A stretch of DNA of 64,000 bases from a virus, in IMG/VR virus record IMGVR_UViG_3300020057_000027, positions 100,107 through 164,106 of that record, one strand, 5' to 3'. A program made the position numbers and the translations under genes. The notes under the pieces were generated by a model. The model saw only the letters and a program-made list of their open reading frames with translations. It searched no databases and was not told the origin of the DNA. This document shows, one piece after another, positions 21,613-31,414 of the stretch (its first letter is position 1; the number at the start of each line of letters is the position of its first letter).

Positions 21613-23352
21613 ATGACCGCAATAATTAAAAATAGATTCAGAATACAGAACGCTAAAGACTTCTTAGAAAATCTTGTCGGTCATCCTAGAACAAGTGTTA
21701 TAGGTAACACAATCAATCTTACTGGTGTAACCGAAGCAGAAAGAATTGCAGATCTTCAAACTGAAATTGGTTCTCATGCTGTAGATAGAAATTTATATTT
21801 GTTTGTTGGTAGAGCTAGACCTTGGCCAACAGATCTTTTGAACGGAACTAATGAGTTGGCTCCACCTCTAGCTAAAGATACGATATCAGAAGAGTATCGT
21901 ATTTGGGATGCTATGTTAGGTTTAAAGAAAGTCACTGAAACTTATTCTTCTCTTGTTGTTCCTAGATTTGATTGGGACGCTACAGGTGAAACTGTATATA
22001 AACCCTTTGACGATCAAGATAAAGATCTATTCAATCATCCAACTACTGCTGAAATTGCTGATGGTAATCTTAATAGCTATACCGCAGGATCTTTTTATGT
22101 ATTGACTGATGAATATCATCTATTCAAATGTTTAGGTAATAATCTTTCAGCAAAATCTACAGTTAAACCACAAAAACCTTTAGCTGCTCCATTTATATTT
22201 GAGGGCTCAGATGGTTATAGATGGAAGTATCTAACAACAATTACTCCCGGCCAGGTAGTTAAATTTTTAACTGAAAGATGGATACCTGTAGTTCAACTAG
22301 CAGAAGATGATGGTAGTTCACAATGGTTGGTTCAACAGGCTGCCACTGAAGGTACTATTGATACTTTTATTATTGATAATAAAGGTTCCGGATATATTTA
22401 CGTTCATTCAGGAACACTACAGGGGTTTAGCGGAACCACAGGTTCTTTAGATTCTGGATTTTCTATTGTGGCCTCAGCATATGTTGGAGCACAGATTCAT
22501 ATAGTTTCTGGAACTGGAGCAGGCACAGTAAGAAACATTACATCATATGATGAAACTTTTGGTATTGTTACTGTAAATGTTGCTTGGTCTGTTGACGGAA
22601 GTTCTGTATATGAAATAACGCCAAAACTTACTATTTCAGGAAACGGAACAGGCGCTACAGCCAAAGCAGTTGTTGAAACTCTTGCTGGGCCTGACCAATA
22701 TAAAATAACAAAAATTATTTCCACTGCTGGTGGTTCTGGTTACACTTTTGCTTCTGTGTCTATTACTGGAGCTGGTGGTTCTGGTGCTTCAGTGAGAGCG
22801 CAGATAGCTGCTCCGGGTGGTCATGGTTCAGATATAGAAAAAGAACTTGGTGCTTTCTTTGCCATGTTGAATGTTAGATTGAAATATGAAGAAGGTGCTG
22901 GAGACTTTCCTATATCTAATGACTATAGACAAATTGGAGTAGTTAGAGATCTTAGAAACTTAGATGGTTCTTTAGCGACTGAAGATACTCGTATTGCTAC
23001 AAAGAAATTAAATCTAACTGGTGTTAGTCCTGGTTTGGGTGGCGATTTTGCTCCAGATGAAGATATCACTACTGGTGGAGCTACTGCTAAAGTTATAGAT
23101 TATGTTGCTACTGGTCCTGGAACAGGAACAATAACTTTCTTTCAAGATGAAATAACAGGTTATGCTTCATTTGCTGGTGGACAAGTGGTTAGTGGTTTAA
23201 CTAGTGGTGCTACAGGAACTATTGCTTTATCGGGAGTAATAAATGAAGAAATTAAAAAGAATGTTGGAGAAATCATTTACATAGAAAATCGTAGACCTGT
23301 TCTGCGAGCCCCTGACCAGATAGAAGATATAAAAGCTATTATAGAATTCTAA
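21613..23352 (+). CDS. gp8: Baseplate wedge protein gp8-like, enlarged
   Basis: 579 residues against 334 in T4. The N-terminal part has the gp8 pattern FVGRARPWP...RIWDAMLGLKKV, and the last residues (IIYIENRRPVLRAPDQIEDI) align well with the T4 gp8 end (MIYMENRPP...DQTEEI). Between them are inserted beta segments with GGSGYTFASVSITGAGGSGA-type repeats (about residues 250-400) and another around 475-545. The inserts probably sit on the wedge surface. Confidence 0.85.
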   Translation: MTAIIKNRFRIQNAKDFLENLVGHPRTSVIGNTINLTGVTEAERIADLQTEIGSHAVDRNLYLFVGRARPWPTDLLNGTNELAPPLAKDTISEEYRIWDAMLGLKKVTETYSSLVVPRFDWDATGETVYKPFDDQDKDLFNHPTTAEIADGNLNSYTAGSFYVLTDEYHLFKCLGNNLSAKSTVKPQKPLAAPFIFEGSDGYRWKYLTTITPGQVVKFLTERWIPVVQLAEDDGSSQWLVQQAATEGTIDTFIIDNKGSGYIYVHSGTLQGFSGTTGSLDSGFSIVASAYVGAQIHIVSGTGAGTVRNITSYDETFGIVTVNVAWSVDGSSVYEITPKLTISGNGTGATAKAVVETLAGPDQYKITKIISTAGGSGYTFASVSITGAGGSGASVRAQIAAPGGHGSDIEKELGAFFAMLNVRLKYEEGAGDFPISNDYRQIGVVRDLRNLDGSLATEDTRIATKKLNLTGVSPGLGGDFAPDEDITTGGATAKVIDYVATGPGTGTITFFQDEITGYASFAGGQVVSGLTSGATGTIALSGVINEEIKKNVGEIIYIENRRPVLRAPDQIEDIKAIIEF

Positions 23353-23360
23353 TATAAATA
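23353..23360 (+). promoter_or_regulatory. T4-type late promoter TATAAATA
   Basis: Exact late -10 element directly after the gp8 stop and 28 bp before the next ATG. Confidence 0.75.
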
Positions 23361-23387
23361 GAATACAGACTTTGGTAATAAGAGAAT

Positions 23388-26300
23388 ATGACTAAAATAG
23401 ATTTAAATCAATCACCATATTTTGATGATTATAATGAGAATAAAAAATTCTATAAAATCCTATTCCGTCCAGGAAGAGCAGTTCAAGCAAGAGAACTAAC
23501 ACAAATTCAAACTGCTTTACAGAAGCAAGTTGAAAGAATGGGAAGACACATCTTTGAACAGGGTTCACAGGTTCTTCCAGGCTCTAAAGAAGGAGTTCGT
23601 TATATTAACAATAACGGCTTCATTAAAATTCCAAGAACCTCATATGCTAATACCTTAACTGAACTTAATACTTATTGGTTAGGAAAAGAAATAATTAGTG
23701 CTAGTGGTGTTCGTGCTAAAGTAATCGGGGTTAGAGAAGCAGACACTATTAATGAAGCAAGATTATATCTTAACTATCTTAATGCTTCTACTAGCGGTTT
23801 AGTTACTTCTTTTGTTTTGGGTGAAATCATACAAACAGATGAAATAGTTCCAATTACAACTACTATTCCTGCTACTCAATATTCTATCGGTTTAATATCT
23901 TCTGTTATAGTCGAAGAGGGTGTATATTTCTTTGATGGTAATTTTATTCTTGTTGATCAACAAACTGTTTTTATTACTCCGCCAGACACCGAAGATCAAG
24001 CAACATGGAATAACCAACCAACGGCTTTGGTTGGACTTAAAATAACTGAAAGTGTTATAACATCCGATGACGATGAAACGCTATTAGATAATGCGTTGGG
24101 TTCACCAAACTATGCGGCTCCAGGAGCCGACAGACTTCATATATCTGCTGATTTAATTCAAGCTGCTTTAAACACTGACGATTCGGATTTTATTTCTCTT
24201 CTTAGAGTTGTTGATGGTGTTGTTCAAGCAAGAGTTATACGAACTGAATATTCAGTCCTTGAAGATACATTAGCTAGAAGAACAAATGATGAAAGTGGAG
24301 ACTATAGTGTAGTACCATTTCAAATCCAGATTAGAGATTTCCTAAGAAATAATATTAATAATGGTATTCATAATGAAAAGGAATTTCATTTTGATACTCA
24401 ATTAGAAGCTCAAAAAATATCAATATCTACTTTTGGTTTAGCCGAGCCAGGAAATGCAGTGCTTCATCCTGATTTTATTTCAGTGTGGGTTCCTGGAACT
24501 TCATATAATACTGCTGGAGATGCTAGTTCATTTATTCAACTATGTGATGATCGATTAAGTATCAAAGTTGATCCAGGTAAAGCATACGTTAAGGGTTATG
24601 AAATTGAAAAACTTTCTACTACTATAATAGATGTTGTTAAAGCAAGAACATTACGATATAGAAATAATAAAACTATATCTACTCCTCTTGGAACATTTTT
24701 ATATGTTAAGAAAATGTATGGAGCATTAACTCTTGAGACATATGACACTGTTGAACTTTATGATCGTCCTATAGTAACTGGAGGTGCATCTTCTGGAAAT
24801 AAAATAGGCACTGCTAGAGTATTAGCCGTAGAATTTTTCAGTGGTGTTAATGGTAGTGTTGATGGAGTATATCGCCTATTTGTTTTTGATATGAAAGCCG
24901 ATCCAGGCAAGTCACTTAGACAATTAAAATCTATATACTCACCAAATCCAACTTTTACTTGTGATTGTGTAACTCAAAATTTTAGATTAACTGGTTCTGT
25001 TGCTAAATTACCTAATCAATTAATTGGTACGGGAACATCTTGGAAAAACGATGAACTACAAAGACTACAAGCAGGAGATTTTGTTCAAGTAAGCCAAGGG
25101 CCAACAGCTACTATCTATAGACTCCTTTCTACTCCATCAAACGATAATGTGTTAGATGTTACCCCTAATCCAGCAGGAGCACTTTGGCCTGAGGGTTCTA
25201 CTATAGATTATTCTTTTGTGTCTCCAGAAACCAATTCACAAAATTCGGGATTATTATTCAGACTACCAGATGATGTTGTATACACACTTCATGGGGGTTC
25301 ACAAGGTTTTGTTGATACTTCTCTAGCTGGAATTGATACTGTATATACTTCACGTAGAGTTGTGGGTAATGGAGTTGTTCCTGTATCTGATGAACTACAA
25401 TTTACTTTATCTGATCCTAATGAAGAGTTTGAAGATTTTAATACTTCTGGATATGCAGTAATTAATCTTGGTGGATTATCTGGTGATTGGTTAGAACTTA
25501 TTCCATATGTTGCAGGAAATCCTTCTGCTGGAAAATGTGAAGTTCAAGCACTTGGAGCACAAGTAACATTTCACTTAAATAATACTGATACGCTTTCTGC
25601 TGGTCTTAATGGGTTTTATGTAATCACTCCTGTAATACATAGTGGAAATTTTGCTTCAAAAGAAAGATCTAAAACTTTAGTTAAAGGTTCTTTTCCTCTT
25701 GGAGTATACTCTGGTGAAAGTGTAGTTAGTGCAGGCTCGGATGTATCAGAAATTTCTCTTGGTAGAGCAGACGTACTTAGAATAACTAGAGTTGTAGAAT
25801 CTCAAAATTATACGTCAGTGCCAAGCGATTTAGAAGTTCTTCCTCCAACAGATAGAGATATTACTGGTCTTTATATTTTAGATGATGGTCAAAGAGATTA
25901 TTTTTATGATATCGCTAAAGTAGTATTACGTCCCGGAGTAACCAGACCAAGAGGACGAGTAAGAGTAGAATTTGATTATTTTCAACATGGTACTTCTGGT
26001 AATTATTTCTGTGTAGATTCATATCCATTCAGAGGTCCTGGTAAGCAAATGGACTATGAAGAAATTGGCATATATGTTTCTGCTGATGGTACAGAATATG
26101 ATTTAGCTTCTGCTGTAGATTTTAGACCTAGAGTAATAGAGCCTGGTGGTATTGGTTCTGGTTTTGCTACTACTCTTGAATTACCAAAAGAAAATTTTAG
26201 ATGTGATTATCACTTCTACGAAGGACGTATTGATAAACTATTCTTAGATAAGAGTAGTAAGTTTCTTATTAAGTCAGGAACTCCTGATGTTAAACCTCAA

Positions 26301-29300
26301 GCTCCAGATGAACCAGAAACAGGAATGGTAATCTATGCTTTAGATTTTGCTCCATATACTGCTTTGCCGGCTTCGGTATTTCCTAGATTCCGAGATAATA
26401 AGCGTTATACAATGCGCGATATTGGTAAACTTGAAAAGAGAATTTCTAATCTCGAATACTATACTACTCTTTCTTTACTTGAAGTAAATACAAAAGATCT
26501 TAAGATCACTGATGCTCAAGGTAATGATAAATTTAAGAATGGTTTCTTAGTTGATAACTTCGGAACATTCAATGGCGATTTAGGTAGTGCTGACTATAAA
26601 GCTGCCGTTGATCGTACTGCTGGCACAGCTAGACCTATTATAGTTCAACAAAATGCTGGACTATTTGAAAAGGTATTACTAGAGCCAAATACTATTCAAC
26701 AAAATGCACTAAGAGTAGCTGCCAGATATCAAAAGACTGGAGATATATACACTCTTCCTTACACTCCAAATAAACTACTTGAACAAAAGAAAGCAAGTAA
26801 AGTAGCTAATGTAAATCCTTATGCTGTATTCACATTTGTTGGAGCAGTAGATATTACTCCTTGGTCTGATGAATGGAGAGAAACTAAAACTGTTGAACCA
26901 TTAAATGTTGTTGATTCCGGTGCGTATGAAGCTGCACAGAAATCATTCGGACCGACAGGCACAACTATTGATTATACTTCTACTACACAGCAATGGACTG
27001 GTAGCAAAACAGAATCAACTAAGATTGGAGAAGTTATTAAGGTTGGTGGTCATGAATTCTTTGATGATCTTCCTAAGAAAGAAAAAAAGAAACTTAAGAA
27101 TCAAATAAAGAAAGGCAAAGGTAAAGTTGTTATTCCAGAAGGTTATGTAAATTCTGGTGAAGAAGTTCCTGCTGGCCGTAGCACAGAAATTGCTGATAAG
27201 TTTAGAACTACAACAACTATTACTGGCGAACAAATCACACAAACTTTCACTTCAACTTTTGTCGATCAAGGTTTCTCAAATCCAGTTTCATTTGGTTCGA
27301 GAATTATTGAAACTGCAATGGCAGAGTTTATGCGCGAGCGAGAAATAGTTTTCAGTGCCAAAGCTTTTATGCCATTTGCTAGATTGTATCCTTTCTTTGA
27401 TGATGTTGATGTTGCTGAAGACTGTAAGCCAGATGGTGGAGCTTATGGTAACGATCTTATATGCGACAGTAAAGGAAGACTTAAAGGTACTTACAAAATT
27501 CCTAATAGAGAAGGAAAGAAATTCAAAGTTGGTGATCGTATATTCCGACTAACTACCTCTCCAAACAATCAAAAGAATCCACCTCCTGCTTCTGCTGGTG
27601 AAGGTAAATATACTGCACGTGGATGGATTGATGTTCAACAAGAAACAACCTATTCAACAAGATTGTTTACTGTTGACCGAGGCAGCACAACAAGCTCAAG
27701 TGATATTTCTTTACAAACTTCTGAAACATTCTCAGAAGGTAAAGCGTGTCCAAGAGATCCTATAGCACAGAGTTTCTTCATTTACGAAAATGGCGGATGT
27801 TTTATCACGGCCGTAGATGTTTTCTTTTATAAGAAGCCAACAGGAAGTTCTCAACCTTCAATTACATTACAGATTAGACCTTTAGATGAAGGTGGTAATC
27901 CATCTAATAAAGTTCTTCCGTTCGGTGAGATAATTAAAGAAGCGGTTGAAATAGTAACTAATAAAGTAGATCTGATTAATGGAACTCTAACTGTTGTGGG
28001 TTATGATAACTCCGATTCTCAGATTGATGCTACTACTGATAATTCTGGCCCATGGCCTTCAACTAATGTTACTAATTCTTCTGGTAGAGCAATAACTTCT
28101 GGAGTTCCAGTAACTCTTGGTACGGTTCCTTCTGATGATATGATACCAACAAGATTTACTTTTGAAAGTCCAATATATCTTTCACAGAATGAAAGTTTTT
28201 GTTTTGTTTTAATATCTGATAGTAACGAATATAATGTTTGGGTTGCTCAATCTGGCCCAGACGTAACAAGCAGAGAAGGACTTGATGCTTTCAGAGATGA
28301 GGGTGAAGTTAATACTGAAATTGGAACTAATACGCCAATATTAAAAGACCCATATATTCAAGGTATCTTCTTTAAGTCACAAAACGGAATATCTTGGTCT
28401 GCCGATCAAACTATTGATATAAAGTTCAGCATTTGGAAAGCAGAATTTAATACTGCTGTCAATGGTGAAATAGAATTTGTTAATGATGAATTAGCATTAA
28501 AGAAACTTACTTTAGATCCTATTGAAACAAAAACTGGATCAAGCAGAGTTAGAATACTTCATCCTAATCATGGTTTAACTACTGATGCGCCTATAAGTAA
28601 AGTAGTATTTCAACCTAATTATGACATTACTCTTACTGGTGCATTAAGTAGTGTAGGAACAACTGTAACAGGATCTGGAACTCTATTCACTAGCGAACTT
28701 GTTGTTGGAAGTTTTATTCAACATCCCGTAACTGGAGAACAAAAGAAAGTAACAGCAATTGCTAATGCTACTTCTTTAACTATTGCGAGTGCGTTCACTT
28801 CATTACAATTAGCATCAAGCACTAATGTACAAGGAACAACCTTTGCTCTTCCTGACGCTTCTTCATTAAATGGTTTAGACGCTTCGACATTATTTAACTA
28901 TGTTGGACATAGTGTATTATTAACAGAAATGGATTACTACATTATAGATCTTGGAACAAATGCCACTGTTGATGGACGTGTGGGCGGTTCGCAAATATTG
29001 GCGTCTGAAAATAGAAGATTTGAAGAATTAATGTTATTGACTACTCCATTAGCATTACCACAAACAGATATTACTTGGAACGTTCAAACAACTTCTTCTG
29101 CTGGTGTTAATGATTTAATAACACAACCATATGAAGTTCTTCCTAGAAAAAATCTAACACCTAACGAAAAAATTATTTTTGATAAGCCAATGCAGATCAG
29201 TTCATATATTAATGAACATAATAGTGGAGATGTTCCTCCTGGCCCATCACAAGTATCTACTTCTGGTTTAGGTGATAAGAAATCATTAAATATTCGTGCT

Positions 29301-30416
29301 ATATTAAAGAGTTCAAATAAAAATCTATCTCCTGTTATTGATAGATCTCGTATGAGTGCGTTCCTACTTTCACATAGATTGGATGATCCTCGTGGTATTA
29401 GTGGTTCTGGAGTTGTTGCATCACAGATTGTGAATGATGTATTTGATAATTATCAGTGCTTACCTACTACTGTATCTCCAATTGTTGCTACTACTGCAAG
29501 CCTGTTTTGGTTTACTACATCTACTGGAGCACTATCTGGACAGTCTTCAGGTGCGTCAGGAAGCATAACTGTTACAGGTGATATAAATGCAAAATACTTA
29601 TCTGAATTGAAAGTTGGCTCTAAGATTAAAGTAAGTTCTTCTTCTGAAGAAAGAATAGTTAGAACTATTGCAAGTGATACTTCATTAACTGTTGATGTGG
29701 CATTTGGGGTAACATTTGGACCTGAAGTGATACATACTGATCCAGCTAATGTTAAAATTAAAACTGCTGACCCTAGTGCAGCAAAACATATTAGCAAACT
29801 AGATATTGGTAAATATTTGACTATTTCTGGTGCAACTGGAACAAGAAGCTTTACAGATAGATTAATTACTTCTGTAGAATATAGTCCAGATAATACTGTT
29901 GTTGATTCAAATTTGGGAGCTCCTAAACTAGCAGAAATTGAAGTTGATTATAGAACATTAACTGCCGCTACTATCGAAACAAACGCTATAACTATAACAC
30001 AAAAAGATAGATATATTGATGAAATAGCTCCATCTGGTGGAAGCTGTGCCGCTAAGTATGTTTCTAAGAAATTAGTAGTACCAAGAGAATCAAATTCTCT
30101 TAAGGTTATGTTTGATGCTCATAGACATAATTCGTGTCAATTAGAACTTTATTATAAACTTGAGCCTGTAAATTCTGATAAGCACATAGATAAGCTTAAC
30201 TGGATTAAAGGTGAGTTTAATCTTGATATTAATAGTGTATTACAGCCCGCTATTCCAGATGCTAATGACGGTCTTAATGAATTTAATACTTATGAAGCTA
30301 CTTTGAATGATCTGCCTGGTTATGTTGGAGCCCAAGTTAAAGTAGTTATGAGAGGTGGTAATCCTGCAAGACCTCCACTTATCAGAAACTTCAGATTAAT
30401 TGGTTTGGATGAATAG
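23388..30416 (+). CDS. Giant DUF4815-type baseplate/tail protein (2342 aa)
   Basis: The N-terminus (SPYFDDYNENKKFYKILFRP, then GRAVQARELTQIQTALQKQV) is the DUF4815 signature of large structural proteins of cyanophage-type T4-like phages. The middle has a conserved segment RFRDNKRYTMRDIGKLEKRI followed by a coiled segment (LEYYTTLSLLEVNT). Three copies of a roughly 60-residue beta module lie near residues 533-593, 1747-1809 and 2058-2106. The C-terminal third resembles a receptor- or fibre-attachment region. It probably replaces T4 gp7/gp10 functions at the wedge periphery, which is inference from position and size. No frame break is seen in 7 kb. Confidence 0.8.
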   Translation: MTKIDLNQSPYFDDYNENKKFYKILFRPGRAVQARELTQIQTALQKQVERMGRHIFEQGSQVLPGSKEGVRYINNNGFIKIPRTSYANTLTELNTYWLGKEIISASGVRAKVIGVREADTINEARLYLNYLNASTSGLVTSFVLGEIIQTDEIVPITTTIPATQYSIGLISSVIVEEGVYFFDGNFILVDQQTVFITPPDTEDQATWNNQPTALVGLKITESVITSDDDETLLDNALGSPNYAAPGADRLHISADLIQAALNTDDSDFISLLRVVDGVVQARVIRTEYSVLEDTLARRTNDESGDYSVVPFQIQIRDFLRNNINNGIHNEKEFHFDTQLEAQKISISTFGLAEPGNAVLHPDFISVWVPGTSYNTAGDASSFIQLCDDRLSIKVDPGKAYVKGYEIEKLSTTIIDVVKARTLRYRNNKTISTPLGTFLYVKKMYGALTLETYDTVELYDRPIVTGGASSGNKIGTARVLAVEFFSGVNGSVDGVYRLFVFDMKADPGKSLRQLKSIYSPNPTFTCDCVTQNFRLTGSVAKLPNQLIGTGTSWKNDELQRLQAGDFVQVSQGPTATIYRLLSTPSNDNVLDVTPNPAGALWPEGSTIDYSFVSPETNSQNSGLLFRLPDDVVYTLHGGSQGFVDTSLAGIDTVYTSRRVVGNGVVPVSDELQFTLSDPNEEFEDFNTSGYAVINLGGLSGDWLELIPYVAGNPSAGKCEVQALGAQVTFHLNNTDTLSAGLNGFYVITPVIHSGNFASKERSKTLVKGSFPLGVYSGESVVSAGSDVSEISLGRADVLRITRVVESQNYTSVPSDLEVLPPTDRDITGLYILDDGQRDYFYDIAKVVLRPGVTRPRGRVRVEFDYFQHGTSGNYFCVDSYPFRGPGKQMDYEEIGIYVSADGTEYDLASAVDFRPRVIEPGGIGSGFATTLELPKENFRCDYHFYEGRIDKLFLDKSSKFLIKSGTPDVKPQAPDEPETGMVIYALDFAPYTALPASVFPRFRDNKRYTMRDIGKLEKRISNLEYYTTLSLLEVNTKDLKITDAQGNDKFKNGFLVDNFGTFNGDLGSADYKAAVDRTAGTARPIIVQQNAGLFEKVLLEPNTIQQNALRVAARYQKTGDIYTLPYTPNKLLEQKKASKVANVNPYAVFTFVGAVDITPWSDEWRETKTVEPLNVVDSGAYEAAQKSFGPTGTTIDYTSTTQQWTGSKTESTKIGEVIKVGGHEFFDDLPKKEKKKLKNQIKKGKGKVVIPEGYVNSGEEVPAGRSTEIADKFRTTTTITGEQITQTFTSTFVDQGFSNPVSFGSRIIETAMAEFMREREIVFSAKAFMPFARLYPFFDDVDVAEDCKPDGGAYGNDLICDSKGRLKGTYKIPNREGKKFKVGDRIFRLTTSPNNQKNPPPASAGEGKYTARGWIDVQQETTYSTRLFTVDRGSTTSSSDISLQTSETFSEGKACPRDPIAQSFFIYENGGCFITAVDVFFYKKPTGSSQPSITLQIRPLDEGGNPSNKVLPFGEIIKEAVEIVTNKVDLINGTLTVVGYDNSDSQIDATTDNSGPWPSTNVTNSSGRAITSGVPVTLGTVPSDDMIPTRFTFESPIYLSQNESFCFVLISDSNEYNVWVAQSGPDVTSREGLDAFRDEGEVNTEIGTNTPILKDPYIQGIFFKSQNGISWSADQTIDIKFSIWKAEFNTAVNGEIEFVNDELALKKLTLDPIETKTGSSRVRILHPNHGLTTDAPISKVVFQPNYDITLTGALSSVGTTVTGSGTLFTSELVVGSFIQHPVTGEQKKVTAIANATSLTIASAFTSLQLASSTNVQGTTFALPDASSLNGLDASTLFNYVGHSVLLTEMDYYIIDLGTNATVDGRVGGSQILASENRRFEELMLLTTPLALPQTDITWNVQTTSSAGVNDLITQPYEVLPRKNLTPNEKIIFDKPMQISSYINEHNSGDVPPGPSQVSTSGLGDKKSLNIRAILKSSNKNLSPVIDRSRMSAFLLSHRLDDPRGISGSGVVASQIVNDVFDNYQCLPTTVSPIVATTASLFWFTTSTGALSGQSSGASGSITVTGDINAKYLSELKVGSKIKVSSSSEERIVRTIASDTSLTVDVAFGVTFGPEVIHTDPANVKIKTADPSAAKHISKLDIGKYLTISGATGTRSFTDRLITSVEYSPDNTVVDSNLGAPKLAEIEVDYRTLTAATIETNAITITQKDRYIDEIAPSGGSCAAKYVSKKLVVPRESNSLKVMFDAHRHNSCQLELYYKLEPVNSDKHIDKLNWIKGEFNLDINSVLQPAIPDANDGLNEFNTYEATLNDLPGYVGAQVKVVMRGGNPARPPLIRNFRLIGLDE

Positions 30417-30417
30417 C

Positions 30418-30657
30418 ATGAAAACTTCTTTAGTTGAAAATAATCCACAACTACGTAGAGATTTGAATACTGGTTCAGTGATTAATATAGACGAAAATGG
30501 TTATAGAAATCATAAGAAGCAAAAAGCTCTTAGTAAACAAAAAATAGAGTTAGAACAGGCCAAAGAAGAGCGAATAAATAGATTAGAGACAGACGTATCA
30601 GAATTGAAAACTGGTATAAATCAAATTTTAGAGATATTGAAAAATGCCAATTCTTAA
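30418..30657 (+). CDS. Small coiled-coil protein of the tail gene cluster
   Basis: 79 residues from ATG 30418, one base after the giant gene's stop. Pattern SLVENNPQLRRDLNTGSVIN, then a Lys/Glu coiled coil with RLETDVSELKTGINQILEIL. Similar short proteins (…NPxLxRDxxSxAVIN…DVxEIK) occur beside fibre genes in T4-like marine phages. It may be a fibre-assembly or attachment helper. It overlaps the next gene by 14 bases. Confidence 0.7.
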   Translation: MKTSLVENNPQLRRDLNTGSVINIDENGYRNHKKQKALSKQKIELEQAKEERINRLETDVSELKTGINQILEILKNANS

Positions 30658-31048
30658 AGTACCAGACACAGACAGTTTTGACTTGTGGAGACAGAAGACT
30701 AATCTTCTTGCTCTTCAACAAGGAGACTTTCAACGTCTTATTGCTCCATTGGTTTATCCTATTTCTGGTTCGGTAACTTCTTTTGGTGATAGCTTAGTTG
30801 GTGTTGGAACAAACTTTGTTACAGAACTTATTGTAGGTAGTCGTGTTAGAGATATTGGAACTTTTGCAGAAAGAACTATTATTGAAATAACTTCTGCTAC
30901 TACTGCTAAAACTGACACTGCTTTTACTCCCGCATTGGCAGCTTCACAATTAGCAACAATGGATATTATAACAGCACTAAATTCTACGTACCTAGCAATA
31001 GGAACAGTACAAAGAAATATTTTAATCCGCGCAATAGCGATGAGTTAA
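30644..31048 (+). CDS. Virion protein with VPDTDSFDLWRQ head and beta module
   Basis: 134 residues. The N-terminus (LKVPDTDSFDLWRQKTNLLA) is typical of fibre-attachment proteins in T4-like phages, where it probably docks to the baseplate. Residues about 39-100 are one copy of the beta module also found in the sheath and giant baseplate protein (SGSVTSFGDSLVGVGTNFVT...). It starts inside the coiled-coil gene. Confidence 0.7.
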   Translation: MPILKVPDTDSFDLWRQKTNLLALQQGDFQRLIAPLVYPISGSVTSFGDSLVGVGTNFVTELIVGSRVRDIGTFAERTIIEITSATTAKTDTAFTPALAASQLATMDIITALNSTYLAIGTVQRNILIRAIAMS

Positions 31049-31057
31049 AGAGGTAAT

Positions 31058-31405
31058 ATGACAGCACTAAATGGATTATTTAAAAACGCGGTAAAGGCAG
31101 CTATAGGAAATTCCTTTCAGACTATCTATACCGCCCCGGCTCTAAAAGATAGTTATGCTATTGAACTTGACGTTGCTAACAACGGCAATACTGGTGTTCA
31201 GATTACCGCAAGACTTTATGATATCTCGGCTGGTGTTACAGCAAATATTGTTAAGCTCGCTCCTGTTCCTGTGGGTTCTGCTATTCAAATTATTGATGGT
31301 CAAAAGATTGTTCTTGAAGCTGGAGATTACATTGAAGTTAAATGTGATACTCCTGGCGAAACAGTAGATGTTATTCTATCATTAGTAGAAGACGTAAATA
31401 GTTAA
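31058..31405 (+). CDS. Small virion beta-sandwich protein
   Basis: 115 residues with AGAGGT upstream. Beta-rich (AIELDVANNGNTGVQITARL, ending GETVDVILSLVEDV). The end resembles the GETVxW strand at the tips of the two larger fibres. Probably a fibre or decoration protein; no named family. Confidence 0.6.
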   Translation: MTALNGLFKNAVKAAIGNSFQTIYTAPALKDSYAIELDVANNGNTGVQITARLYDISAGVTANIVKLAPVPVGSAIQIIDGQKIVLEAGDYIEVKCDTPGETVDVILSLVEDVNS

Positions 31406-31414
31406 AGGTATTTC

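Noticed and set aside
26905-27552. Short + and - frames inside the giant DUF4815 gene
   Set aside because: They are out-of-frame shadows with atypical Leu-rich composition.
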